Positions 53,661 to 63,903 of a DNA stretch of 64,000 nucleotides are shown here, piece by piece (the first letter of the stretch is position 1; each line of letters opens with the position of its first letter). The stretch covers positions 49,053,665 through 49,117,664 of the forward strand of contig OY754468.1 in NCBI GenBank assembly GCA_963575645.1, given 5' to 3'. The notes under the pieces were generated by a model. That model was given only the letters and a program-made list of their open reading frames with translations, did not search any database and was not told the origin of the DNA. Both the position numbers and the translations under genes were made by a program. Source of the DNA: Xanthostigma xanthostigma (taxonomy: Eukaryota > Arthropoda > Insecta > Raphidioptera > Raphidiidae).

Positions 53661-54268
53661 GTTCTATCGGTGGAGACGCTTTAATTAGAGGCTGGAGTCT
53701 AGACACAAAATAATTCTGGTCCGCCATTAATTTTCAATTCGCTTCATTTCAACAAAATTTAAATTACGATTCTGTAATGGAAAAATGAATTTGGCTACCT
53801 AGCCTTTACTCGCGGCTTTGCAGCAGTTATTGTCAATCCATTTACTGGAGTTATAAAAACATATTATGTTAATGAACTCAGTTGTTGAGCATCTATAATC
53901 TACACTATAATTGATTGATATAGTACTGGCTGCGCAAGCAGGGCTCGCTTTGCATATTTCTGAAGAAAAATGATTAAAATCAGTGTCCAAAAATTCATAT
54001 ACTAAAGGGTCACTACCTATCGGCCATTATTTCCACTGAAATATAGCTTGCACTGTAAAATACATATAAACAATATTGTCAATTGGAATTCAATAACAAT
54101 ATCGCACCAGAATAAACAATCGATATTTCGATAGTCGCGTTCATTCATAATATTGAGAAATGCAGTCATTTGTGTCAAAAATAAATAAATAAATATAAAT
54201 AAACAAATTTTATTGCTTCTGTTATAAAAACAAAATGTGCAGGATTCAAATATAAGTTAGCTCAAATA
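53661..54268. other. Mostly featureless; possible Helitron-like 3' end
   Basis: CTAGCCTTTACTCGCGGCTTTG at 53799 resembles the terminus at 30921 (minus strand), but the hairpin is degraded and no 5' end is seen. The rest is unremarkable. Confidence 0.35.
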
Positions 54269-54884
54269 TCTATACTAATATATAAAGCTGAAGAGTTTGT
54301 TTGTTTATTTGTTTGAACGCGCTAATCTCAGGAACTACTGGTTCAAATAGAAAAAAAAATTTTTGTTGAATAGCCCATTTATCGAGGAAGGCTATAGGCT
54401 ATATAAAAGCACGCTACGTCCATTTGGAGCGGAGCATTAATGAAAAATGTTACAAAAGGTATCTGAAACATAAGCTTCTATTTAGGTGAAATACACTAAC
54501 TAAATATACTCATATTAGCGTTGTAAGTACACAACCTCAGATGGCTCAATCGGTAGAGCATGCGACTGTCAATATCAGGGTCGTGGGTTCAAGCCCCACG
54601 TTGGGCGAATATATTTTTATTTTTTTTTATTTTCTACATTGCTTTCTTTTAAGGCTTACATTTAAATTTATTTTAATTTTATTTAATTAATTAAAAAAAA
54701 TTATTAGTTAAAAAAAGTATAAATACTGCTTTTTATCGACAAAAACTTTTGAACGGTAACTCCGATCATCATGAAATTTGGACACAATATTCATCTCGGT
54801 AAACTAAGATGAATGTGTGTACTCATGTTCCTCCCTTCCCCATTCGTTCTTTTACACCCGGGTGAAACCGGACGGGACCGCTAT
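54269..54884 (+). mobile_element. Helitron, family 1, carrying a tRNA-Lys-like module (copy 2)
   Basis: TCTATACTAATATATAAAGC at the 5' end; 3' hairpin CCCGGGTGAAACCGG, then ACGGGACCGCTAT (the final G of CTAG is mutated). Collinear with 29774-30384 throughout, including flanks of the tRNA segment, so both descend from one captured copy. Confidence 0.88.
54534..54607 (+). pseudogene. tRNA-Lys-like sequence inside a Helitron (copy 2)
   Basis: A box TGGCTCAATCGG (54542-54553), B box GGTTCAAGCCC (54586-54596), 3' end CCCCACGTTGGGCG identical to tRNA-Lys. The anticodon loop CTGTCAA and the mismatched anticodon and acceptor stems argue against function as a tRNA. T-rich sequence follows. Confidence 0.75.
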
Positions 54885-55393
54885 TATACATAATAATAAA
54901 TTAATTCACACAAAAAAAATGAAACTTAAAGAAATTGAACTGAAAGGGTTTTATCTTAAAGAGTCTTAAATTAGACTTGAGTGAGGATCTAAAAATGTAT
55001 AGTAGTGACTTACAGACCGTAGTGGCTAGCAGGCTTTATAATTAATATTTATATCAACTTATAATTATAGCTTGTCAAAGCAAATATGATAAATATTTAT
55101 TATTATTCTCAACTTAGCAAATTTCTAAGAAATATTTGAAATTATATCCAGAAAAAGAAGTAGGTATAAAAATTCCAAACAAAACATGATCGTCAACGAC
55201 TTAAAAAAATATATCATATTTTTTATATGAAATATACACTTCATTTAGTTAGAAATAACATAAAAATAGATAATTGAATGCATATTCTATTTCTTTAGAC
55301 AATGCAGATAAAAATAGTTCCACGAATTTTTAATAAATGCAGCCGCCCGTTGTGCAGATGCTATTTTATCATAAGTTGCATTTGTATTTAATA
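54885..55393. other. No recognisable feature
   Basis: No supported gene or repeat. Confidence 0.45.
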
Positions 55394-55659
55394 CTAGCGG
55401 CTCGGTCCGGCTTCGCTCGAGTTTGACGTATACGTTGCAAAATTGATATCCACGAAAAGCGCCTAACATTAAAATGGGTATAGTGAGCTATCCTTAAAAG
55501 ATAGACATATGCCATCGCGGACTTTTCTGTAGACCTATAAAAGAGGAATAATTTTTCTATACATTGTTTTGTAATATCTCAAAGGGATTAGGCAGCGTTT
55601 TCGATGAAAGCTCCCAGTCGGCTTGATTTTTTCCAACATCTTCAACAATCATCGTCATA

Positions 55660-55911
55660 TAAATAAAATTGTCGACCAATTTTTTTCAGACAATATATTG
55701 ACAAAAACAAAATTATTAATCAATAAAACAATATATGACGTTTCGATCTGGGTTTAGATCTTCTTCAGAAATATCTCAAAAATATAAAAAAAAATTAGTA
55801 AAATCTACTTATTTTATACCTAATAGAACGCAGAAGTTAATAATCGCAAAATTATTGGTCGACAATTTTATTTATTTGAAGAGTTCTATTCAGACGTTAA
55901 TCAAAGATTTG
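55660..55911 (+). mobile_element. Penelope-like element with 13-bp duplication, inside a Helitron
   Basis: Flanks AATCATCGTCATA (55647-55659) and AATAATCGTCATA (55912-55924), one mismatch. Left inverted pseudo-LTR (AAATTGTCGACCAATTTTTT), minus-strand hammerhead-like motif, a short body, TTGGTCGACAATTTT and the tail GAAGAGTTCTATTCAGACG. The 81-residue frame spans element and Helitron and is not a gene. Confidence 0.82.
55737..55768 (-). ncRNA. Hammerhead-like core with compensatory stem change
   Basis: CTGAAGA-AGATCT-AAACCC-AGATC-GAAACGTC. The stem is GATCT/AGATC where the sister copy at 20395 has GATCC/GGATC: both bases of the closing pair changed together. That supports selection on RNA structure at some time. 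Confidence 0.58.
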
Positions 55912-56285
55912 AATAATCGTCATAGTTCAAACAATTTACATAAAACATTAATGAATTATACACATAAACCTTTCTCTTGATTCACTCCGGCCATTGGTGA
56001 AAACCGTATGAAAACCCGTTCAGTAGTTTTTGAGTTTATCGCGTTCAAACAGACAGACAGACGCGACAGAGGACGTTGTTTTATAATATGTAGTGATATT
56101 CGCTGACGAAAAAAGCGTCCAATTGTTCATATTTTGTAGAAGTTATTTGAAACTGCATCAACGAATACGATAGCAATGATATTTGAGACTAGTTTCTTCT
56201 ACAGATAGTCAAAGAGCCGATTCGAATTTCGTATGTGTCGACTGCACAGACAAAGTCTTTGTGAGTTCAAATAAGAAACCACAAT

Positions 56286-56545
56286 ATATATTAGAAATCG
56301 TGTCCATCGATACAATTATTAATAAGAATCGCAGGATTGTGGACAAAAAGTTCTTTATTCAATGTACGACGTTTCGTCTATAAATTTAGACTTTTTCAAG
56401 TACAATTAATGTGAAAATTTAAAACAATAATAATCATTATTGTTTTAAATTTTCACATTAATTGTACTTGAAAAAGTCTAAATTTATAGACGAAACGTCG
56501 TACATTGAATAAAGAACTTTTTGTCCACAATCCTGCGATTCTTAT
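56286..56545. mobile_element. Penelope-like perfect palindrome with 14-bp duplication
   Basis: Flanked by TAAGAAACCACAAT (56272-56285, 56546-56559). Arms 56319-56431 and 56436-56548 are, base for base by eye, perfect 113-bp reverse complements around AATC. Each arm contains the motif TTGAAAAAGTCTA-AATTTA-TAGACGAAACGTC. A one-sided tail lies at 56286-56318. The 66-residue frame is a shadow. Confidence 0.8.
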
Positions 56546-56568
56546 TAAGAAACCACAATTATTATTAA

Positions 56569-56909
56569 CTAGCGGTCCCGCCCGGTTTCACCCGGGTGCA
56601 AAGGAACGAATTGGGAGTGGGACATGAGTATGTATGTAGTTTACCGAGATGAATGTTGTGTCCAAATTTCATGATGATTGGAGTTATCGTTCGGACGGAC
56701 AAATTTTCAGTTACATTTTGCAACATTTTTCATTGATGCTCCGCTCCTATTGGTCGTAGCGTGATATTATATAGCCTATAGCCTTCCTCGATAAATGGGC
56801 TATTCAACAAAAAAAAATTTTTTTAATTCGAACCAGTAGTTCCTGAGAATAGCGCGTTCAACCAACCAACCAAACAAACAAACTCTTCAGCTTTATATAT
56901 TAGTATCGA
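56569..56909 (-). mobile_element. Helitron, family 1, short form without tRNA
   Basis: Minus-strand 5' TCGATACTAATATATAAAGC, 3' hairpin CCCGGGTGAAACCGGG then CGGGACCGCTAG and T. 341 bp. Represents the state before (or after loss of) the tRNA-bearing insert. ATTTTGCAACATTTTTCATT marks the junction. Confidence 0.9.
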
Positions 56910-57035
56910 TATTTAAAATCCACCAAAAATTGAAAAATCATGGCTGACCATAGGTTGCGGCAGGATGTACTCTGGCATCCCATAACGATAGTATAGTAAT
57001 TTATTTAGTATTGACGCCAAAACATGACAAGTAAT

Positions 57036-57218
57036 AATAATAATAAAAAATAAATAATATAAATAATAATAATAAAAAAACAATTCTGAAGATGGACTAA
57101 GAGTCCAAAAGCGCTCAAAAATTAAATAATTAAAAATAAAAAAATTTTGGAAAGGATTTCTTCTCATTTTCATCTGAAAATTTCCAAATTTATGGCGTAT
57201 TTGAATAATTAAATAATT
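57036..57218 (+). mobile_element. Small Penelope-like insertion with 12-bp duplication
   Basis: ATGACAAGTAAT at 57024-57035 and 57219-57230. Contains CTGAAGATGGACT-AAG-AGTCCAAAAGCGC (57086-57116), a hammerhead-like layout with stem GGACT/AGTCC but with GAAAC replaced by AAAAGC. An (AAT)n-like run lies at the left. No coding sequence; family membership is by layout only. Confidence 0.6.
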
Positions 57219-57230
57219 ATGACAAGTAAT

Positions 57231-57854
57231 CGTTCAGGTCAACATTTTGACGTCAATTTTATTTGTGTAGCCGATGACAAAATAAAACAATCCAATTTAC
57301 AATTTTTTCTGTTGAAAATTTCACATAATCCGTTGTGTGCCCACATTCTAAGAAGTTGCATCGTCTTCAAACGGATATATATTTTTTTCATCGTGAATGT
57401 TGAATACTTCAAGAAAGGTGAAAAAGGTCGGACAAAAACATGACGCAGTGACGTCATCTGGAACGTTGGCATCTCAAGTTTATTATAGCTGGATACCTGT
57501 TTTTCGCAATAATTATAATGACTATACCAATAAACGAAGCAAGAACTTGAGGATGACCTAATCACTGATCACTGTTCTCACTTCAATTATCTCATGTATC
57601 GTGATATCACGACTATCACAACAAAACAATAAATTGCATAGAACAACTGAAAACAATATAAAAACATTTGCTAAGCTGACGTCGACAAGGAAGAAAAACA
57701 GATGAGGATTGATTTTTATAGTGTATGATTTTTTTATTGAAATAAGACCTTCACCGCCCGAAGATCTCGTCATAACGGCATTTACAATTTTTTATGAGTA
57801 ATTCTAGTAAATATTTTGCGTATACACAATATTTTAATTTAAATTACACAACGA
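57231..57854. other. No recognised gene
   Basis: Frames of 71-108 residues on the minus strand (57239-57773) have no motif I recognise and overlap plus-strand frames. Probably chance. Confidence 0.4.
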
Positions 57855-57912
57855 AAGTTTGATATTCTTGCAAGAATAACAAACTTTCGGCCAGTGTGTG
57901 GTATATACTACA
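57855..57912. mobile_element. Short palindromic end related to the MITE at 23316
   Basis: GAAAGTTTGATATTCTTGCA and its partial mirror TGCAAGAATAACAAACTTTC, then GGCCAGTGTGTGGTATATAC. Shares the outer end with 23316-23426. Likely a truncated MITE. Confidence 0.5.
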
Positions 57913-58481
57913 CCAGCGGTCCCGTCCGGTTTCACCCAGGTGTAAAAGAACGAATGGGGAAGGGAGGAACATGAGTACACACATTCATCTTAATTTACCG
58001 AGATGAATGTTGTGTCCAAATTTCATGATGATCGGAGTTACTGTTCAAAAGCTTTTGTCGATAAAAAGCAGTATTTATACTTTTTTAATTAATTTAATAA
58101 AATTAAAATAAAAATAAATGTTGTAAGCCTTAGTAGAAAGCAATGTAGACAATAAAAAAAAATTAAAAATATTATCGCCCAACGTGGGGCTCGAACCCAC
58201 GACCCTGATATTGACATGCGATTGAGTCATCCGATGTTGTGTACTCACGACGCTAATATGAGTATATTTAGTTAGTGTATTTCACCTGAATAGAAGCTTA
58301 TTTTTGAGATACATTTAGCAACATTTTTCATTAATGCTCCGCTCCTAATGGTCGTAGCGTGTTATTATATAGCCTTCCTCGATAAATGGGCTATCCAAAA
58401 AAAAAAAATTTTTTCAATTTGAACCAGTAGTTTCTGAGATTAGCGCGTTCAAAAAACAAGCAAACTCTTCAGCTCTAGTAT
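57913..58481 (-). mobile_element. Helitron, family 1, tRNA-bearing (copy 3)
   Basis: Minus-strand copy of the 29774/54269 element. The 3' end is GGTGAAACCGGACGGGACCG-CTGG (CTAG mutated), and the 5' end is lost just after TCAGCT-like sequence near 58481. Contains the tRNA-like region with a deletion. Confidence 0.83.
58178..58245 (-). pseudogene. tRNA-Lys-like sequence with internal deletion (copy 3)
   Basis: B box GGTTCGAGCCC (58187-58197) and CCCCACGTTGGGCG are intact. About 15 bases between the A box and the anticodon loop (GTAGAGCATGCGACT in copy 2) are missing, and the A box reads TGACTCAATCG. Confidence 0.7.
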
Positions 58482-58485
58482 AAAC

Positions 58486-58796
58486 TTCTTCATACCTCGA
58501 TCGTAAGTACGCTTATTAAATACAGTAATTACATAAAAACACATACATTCCAAGCAAGCAGCTTTAACGTTATACGTAAAAAACACGAATGACAGCTGTT
58601 CGTGACTACTAGCTATAATGTAGGTTGCTATGGAAACTAATCTAAACAACAGCTGATAGGTGATTTTTTCTTTATTGCGACCCGAACGTACGTACTTCCC
58701 GCACCAGTGAACGTAGTCCCAGCAATGCGTAAATGTTAGACTTTCTGCCTTAGAATTGATGCCGAAAGTATGTACTTTCGATCGAGGTATGAAGAA
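58486..58796. mobile_element. MITE with TTCTTCATACC inverted ends
   Basis: TTCTTCATACCTCGATCGTA with AGTACGCTTATT at the left; TACTTTCGATCGAGGTATGA AGAA at the right. 311 bp. A terminal fragment occurs at 23265. No clear duplication. The 122-residue minus-strand frame is unassigned. Confidence 0.75.
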
Positions 58797-59340
58797 AACG
58801 TATTTCTCGGTCGTCATCGTTTATTGTCGTATTGGACATTCGTTTCGAGGGTAGAGACCTAATTATACTCTTCGTGTTTGCTTTTCTTTTGATATATAGG
58901 TAGTCCGACATCGGATTGAGAGAAACACGGAACCAATATAATTGCAACCTTAGTCCTAGCTTAATAAAATATAGTCTATGTACCTCAAAAAGAAACAGAA
59001 ACCGTATCAATCGCTGATACTAACGTGGATAAACAAACAGTTGTATCTCTTTATAATGTTAATTTCTAGGTGCAATTTCCTCCATATGTATTTTGCATGA
59101 CGTTTGTAATGGCTTATTGTTTAGCGATGAGCCTTATTTAACAATAATAATTAATTAGTAATTTTCGATCTTAAGGTTAGTATAAATATGCACATCACGG
59201 AAATTAAAATGAAATAAGCACACGTACATAAACATATAACCTTGCCCAATCACCTCTGAAGGAACACTAAGCGCCCCAAGATGGATTACTGATAAATTAA
59301 AAAAAACTTAAGTCCAAATATACAGCGTCATCGTCATCAG
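58797..59340. other. No recognisable feature
   Basis: Nothing supported; the 86-residue minus frame is unassigned. Confidence 0.45.
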
Positions 59341-59449
59341 GTTAATGCAAAGTAATGACACGAACATTAAAAAATGGGGAATTATAAAACGGTCGAATAA
59401 AAAAAAAATTTTGTGACTGATGATGAGATACTGTTTTAATAACTTGAGA

Positions 59450-59930
59450 TATTAAAATAATTAATAGTTGGGTGACTAAATTACTAAGTGAGCGACTAGA
59501 ATGCCTTCGGTAATTTTGAAGCAGATATCTTCTTTTGTTTTTACTTTTTATTTTTTTTTTCACTTTGAGACTACAACTTAAAACTCACATTTTCATGAAG
59601 ATTGAAAAACACCGCTTTTTTTGATAAACGGGTATGCGAATTGTAATTCCGGGGTGAACGATAAAGGGGTATGCGAATTGTCTCGCAGTGAAACGGGAAG
59701 GGGCAAATGTGGAGTTTTTAAAAAAAGAATTCCGGGGTGAACGATAACGGGGTATGCGAATTAAATAGTTAATTGTTTGAATAGAACTGAATTTTCTAAA
59801 AAATGTATATTTAATCGACAGTCAATTAAATATATATTTTTTAGAAAACGCAATTCTATTCAAACAATTAACTATTAACAACTTAGTAATTTAGTCGCTC
59901 ACTTAGTAATACAGTAACCCAAATTGATTA
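59450..59930. repeat. Inverted repeat with internal direct repeats
   Basis: GACTAAATTACTAAGTGAGC (59473) is mirrored by GCTCACTTAGTAATxxAGT-like sequence near 59885. Inside, AATTCCGGGGTGAACGATAA followed by GGGGTATGCGAATT occurs twice (59645, 59728), and a hairpin with arms of about 50 bp lies at 59763-59875 (AGTTAATTGTTTGAATAGAA mirrored). Probably a degraded TIR element. Confidence 0.65.
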
Positions 59931-61535
59931 TTTTTGTCAACCAAAATTGTAATTTGCAGTCACTCGTTTAAATACTACCTATTAAAAAAATACGCGTCAA
60001 ACGCGCAACTTTAAGTAGTAGAGGCTGATATATATTTTAAATTCGCGATGTTAATTTTTGTTTACAGCAGAAAGAGAAAATAATATAATCTAAAAAAAAA
60101 TCACTTGTTCTTTTATTTCATTAAACTATAACCTGCGAATGACATCACATGAAGTTTAAACTTCGAGCGTGCAATTAGCGCATTTAAATAACTTAATTAT
60201 AACGTATGACCAGCAAAGATAAGGTGCATAAATAATAATATTTGCTTAGAACGTCCGCACTTGATTTGAGTAAATAAATTGCAATATTTAATTAAGTGTT
60301 AACTTATGTCCATAAATCTGATACTATACACTTGTTGTAGACAAGGCAATTATTATTTATTGTAGATAACAGACGCTCAACAACTAAGGTAATTAGCGTT
60401 TAAATTAAAATTCAACATCACATGTATTTCCTAGCTTATAGACTTGGGCAGAATTGAAAACCAGTATTTTGGACTGTATTCCGTACCCTTATAAAATAAT
60501 TTCTGCAATATGTTTATTATTATTATTTATTAGTATTATTATAAAACATCCAAGAGCGGAGGTGGGATTTGAAGTCACGACAGTTTGAGTCAAAGGTCAA
60601 AAGTGAAATTATTATTAAAATAGGACAACTTATCGAACTGCTTCCGTTCTCATAAAAAATAGAAAGTCGAAATTCAAATACGTTTAAAAAATATATAATT
60701 CCTCCTATTGTTTTAAGTAACAATAACCGACGATTGGCGCACATTCCCTTTCAATAAGCTCAGTTGTCGAACGTCTATAATCTACAATCACTCGGCACAA
60801 ACTTGACGCGGCAAGTCCACGTCTGGGTACAATACGCACCACGATTCTAAAAGGCTCGGAAGTTAGATGCGAATGCGGGCTTGCGCTTGTACAGTCTGTT
60901 AAAAAACTACAAACTCGCAACTCAACAAAACTAATATAACAATAACAACTTGACAATAACGTACTCGACTGTACTTTAAAGCATGAAAGCGACAAGTGAG
61001 AAAGGCAACGAGCGATCACGACCAATCATTGACGAGCGCACGTTCCGTGCAGGTAGCTAGGAGCCTCAACGGCTCTAAAATGTGCCTTTGCGACGCTGTT
61101 TGTGACTAACTTCCGAATCTTTTAAATCCGTGGCGCGTATTATATAATGATAAACAATTGAAATGACGCCCAGGAGCGACGAATAACCATTTCTACCTCG
61201 AAGGTCGAGAAAAAAAAATGCATCGTCAATTATTAGTAGATATTAGATAATGTTATTATTACTAATTTAATTATCGTAGCAGCCAAATTACCAAAAAGCA
61301 AGCAATAAAAATAAAGTACATAAATAGTTGTTAATTTTTGTGTTTTGTAATACGGTGATGATGCTAATACTTTTATGAGTTTAATAAGCTAATATATTGG
61401 AAGGAAATATATTTTTTTTTTATTTTGTGAATCGTCACCGATTCACAAATTCTTATATTTACCGTATCCAATTGTCATGTGTCCAAAACAAACTTTGTTT
61501 ATTTGAGAGGATAAACGTAAAGGAGACGGGCCAAT
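59931..61535. other. No recognised gene or element
   Basis: Minus-strand frames of 73-106 residues (60523-61025) show no known motif. GTCGAACGTCTATAATCTAC at 60762 recurs in degraded form at 53880 and 63335, a sign of an old dispersed repeat. Otherwise featureless. Confidence 0.4.
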
Positions 61536-62865
61536 TTTTATAGCTTCAGTAGCCGCGAGAGGGATACGCAGGGCCCTCGTAAAGCCTCACGCCGCCCGCG
61601 TGCGGGTTCATAATTGACGCCCCTTATTGGGGATAAACTCACTAGACGATATGTTAAATTGAAAAACGTTAAAAATCCTAAATAACTAATACTGTAATAG
61701 AAACTTTATTTCTTATAAATTTAAATAGACTGTAAAAAAATTATTTAAACATTGTTATGTAAAATAATTCAAACGAAACACAATCATTGAAACATAGAGC
61801 TAAATTTGATTCTGAAATATATTCAATTAAAATGAAACACATTAAACAGTGAATTTTGAAAATTCACTCGTACAGAGTGAATTTCAAAAATTCTCTTTTC
61901 ACGTTAAAAAAATCACTCCGCGGAGTAAACTGTTCTCTACAAAAACAATTTTTCCGTGCGATTTTTCACGGCGTTCTTCTCCTGTCGTACTTATGAATGA
62001 GAGAAAAATTTAGTTTCACCGCTGAGCTGTGAGAATTCATTAAATCAAAATAATCATTAGTTTATCAATTAGGAAAAATGAATACCAGTGCAATTAATAA
62101 AAACATAAATACCATTACGACTGAATGTGAATCCCCTGGAATTAACTTGCAATTTTTTCCGTACTACACTCACATGAGGGAAAGAATATATTATCAATTA
62201 TATCATTCACAAAAGTCTTACGTAAAAAAGTATTTGTTGATTTAAAAATACTTTACTTCACTCGCACTTTTGCAGGAATCGACAGGAAAATTCAAGATAT
62301 AAACATACGCGGGAGTCTCCTGATAGGGGCGCCCTGTCTACGCGCTGATGTGAATTAACTATCGAATCGAAAATTGCGGCGAAATATTTCGAATTCGAAT
62401 TTCATTAAAAAATAAATAACTACTCGCAAGAGTTTTCACGCAGGCTTGAGTATGTAAATAAAATTGATATAATATCAGTTATATATTTTTTCTATACAGT
62501 ACAAAAAATATAACACAACCAGGCCATTTGCCGCCCCTTGAATGTGCCGCCCGCGTGCATCGCACACATCGCACTATAGGGCGCGAGGGCCCTGGGGATA
62601 CGTATGGACCAAATGTCTAAGCGACACGAGGCGAAATATATGAACCGAGATTGATATACCGTGATTATGTCAAAAAAAAGAATAATTTAATTATTGAATA
62701 AATACTGCAAAAAGTGATATTAAAATAAAATTTCATCATAAATGAAAAAAAGGTTCTTATACTAGATTGGTTCTTACTGAGAACAGCGCTCCAAAGGCAA
62801 TTTTTCAAACTTCGAAAAACACCGATTTTTGTGTCGTGCACTTTGGAAGGTCGCGCCATGACTAA
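61536..62865. other. Two GC-rich scraps, otherwise featureless
   Basis: 61575-61610 (CAGGGCCCTCG ... GCCGCCCGCGTGC) and 62516-62600 (reverse: CAGGGCCCTCGCGCCC ... GGGGCGGCAAATGG) share hAT-like GGGCCCTCG ends in opposite orientation, about 1 kb apart, with no matching duplication found. Small palindromes AGTGAATTTTGAAAATTCAC lie near 61850. Confidence 0.4.
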
Positions 62866-63283
62866 TCTATATATATCAAAAATTTTCGTGTCATAAATTT
62901 GACCGCGCTAATCTCCGAATCCACTGAACCGATTTTAATGAAATTTTGTAAATGTGTCTTGCTTGGTCTAACTTACGCTATAGGATAGTTTTTATTAAAT
63001 ACTTTGTACAAAATTACGGTGTTTTCTCAAATAAACTGTTTTAGTAACATGTAACGACATCTGATAGAATTTACTCAAAGCTATTAGTTCAGAAGTAAAC
63101 CAAAAAAACTGTTTTAGTACCAAGTAGCGACATCTGATAGAATTCGGCTCAAAGCTATTAGTTCTGAACTAAATCTTGTAGAATTTGCTCAAAGCTTTTA
63201 GTTCACACGCCGGGGTTGCAAACGATATACATTTTATAGACTTATATCTACCGCACCCGGGTAAAACCGGGACGGCCCGCTAG
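62866..63283 (+). mobile_element. Helitron, family 3, intact short copy
   Basis: TCTATATATATCAAAAATTT after A; 3' CACCCGGGTAAAACCGGGAC-GGCCCGCTAG followed by T. Perfect hairpin CCCGG/CCGGG (63257-63271 region). CTATTAGTTCTGAACTAAA-type repeats occur inside. 418 bp. Serves as the reference for the split copy at 12385. Confidence 0.92.
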
Positions 63284-63812
63284 TATTTTATAAAACATGT
63301 CACCGAATTAATTAGACGCTATAGTGAATTTAGTTGACACGCGTCTATAATCTAAAATCACATAACCTTACACTGAATGGATTATAAAAAATGCAACTGT
63401 TTTCAAACTTTTCGACAGCTTTTGAATTTTCAAAAGATTCTACGTTTTTAACCTTACGCATATCTTATAATTATTTACAATAAAAGCAGTTATTAATTAA
63501 AAACAATTATGTTAATGGTTAAATCACTTGTTTATTAACACAACAATAAATAACGACCAAAGTTGCGTCTGAAAATAAGGTATGAATCAGCTAATTGAAA
63601 TGCAAGTCTTGTCCAGGCGAAGGACTGAATATACAAAAACCAGTTTTCAAACCATATATACCCAAGATAATACCTAAATACTTTCATATATATGATAGTT
63701 CATCCTAAAATAGTGTAGAGTAATTATAAAGCATTTTGGAATGAAGTTTTTTTTATCGAGTTAGCGTGGAATAGGAACTTACTATTTTAAATAATTCGCA
63801 AATTCAGATAAA
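63284..63812. other. No recognisable feature
   Basis: Unique-looking AT-rich sequence. Confidence 0.45.
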
Positions 63813-63903
63813 GGGAGCTGACGCGCAAAAAACCATGTCGTCCCAACCTTCTGCCGCTTGGTACCTACATAAGCTATTTAGGTAATTTAGAGCATTTTTT
63901 AAT
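63813..63903 (-). repeat. Dispersed repeat, inverted copy of 2640-2727
   Basis: GGGAGCTGACGCGC, TCCCAACCTTCTGCCGCTTGG and GTAATTTAGAGCATTTTTTA mirror the earlier copy with a few indels. Confidence 0.75.

Larger units (their letters stand above)
55394..56096 (-). mobile_element. Helitron, family 5, split by a Penelope-like insertion
   Basis: Minus strand: 5' TCACTACATATTATAAAACA at 56096 (next base T), with GTCTGTCTGTCTGTTTGAACG, and 3' GCGAAGCCGGACCGAGCCGC-TAG at 55394 followed by T. The element at 55660-55911 interrupts it. Without the insertion it would be about 440 bp. Confidence 0.78.

Noticed and set aside
55735-55980. 81-residue protein DNFIYLKSSIQTL...
   Set aside because: The frame crosses from a Penelope-like insertion into Helitron sequence across the target duplication.
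58449-59010. 122- and 86-residue minus-strand frames
   Set aside because: They overlap a MITE and each other in different frames and show no known motif.
60540-60600. Possible tRNA (GGTGGGATTTGAAGTCACGAC read in reverse)
   Set aside because: A weak B box only; no A box at the right distance and no cloverleaf.
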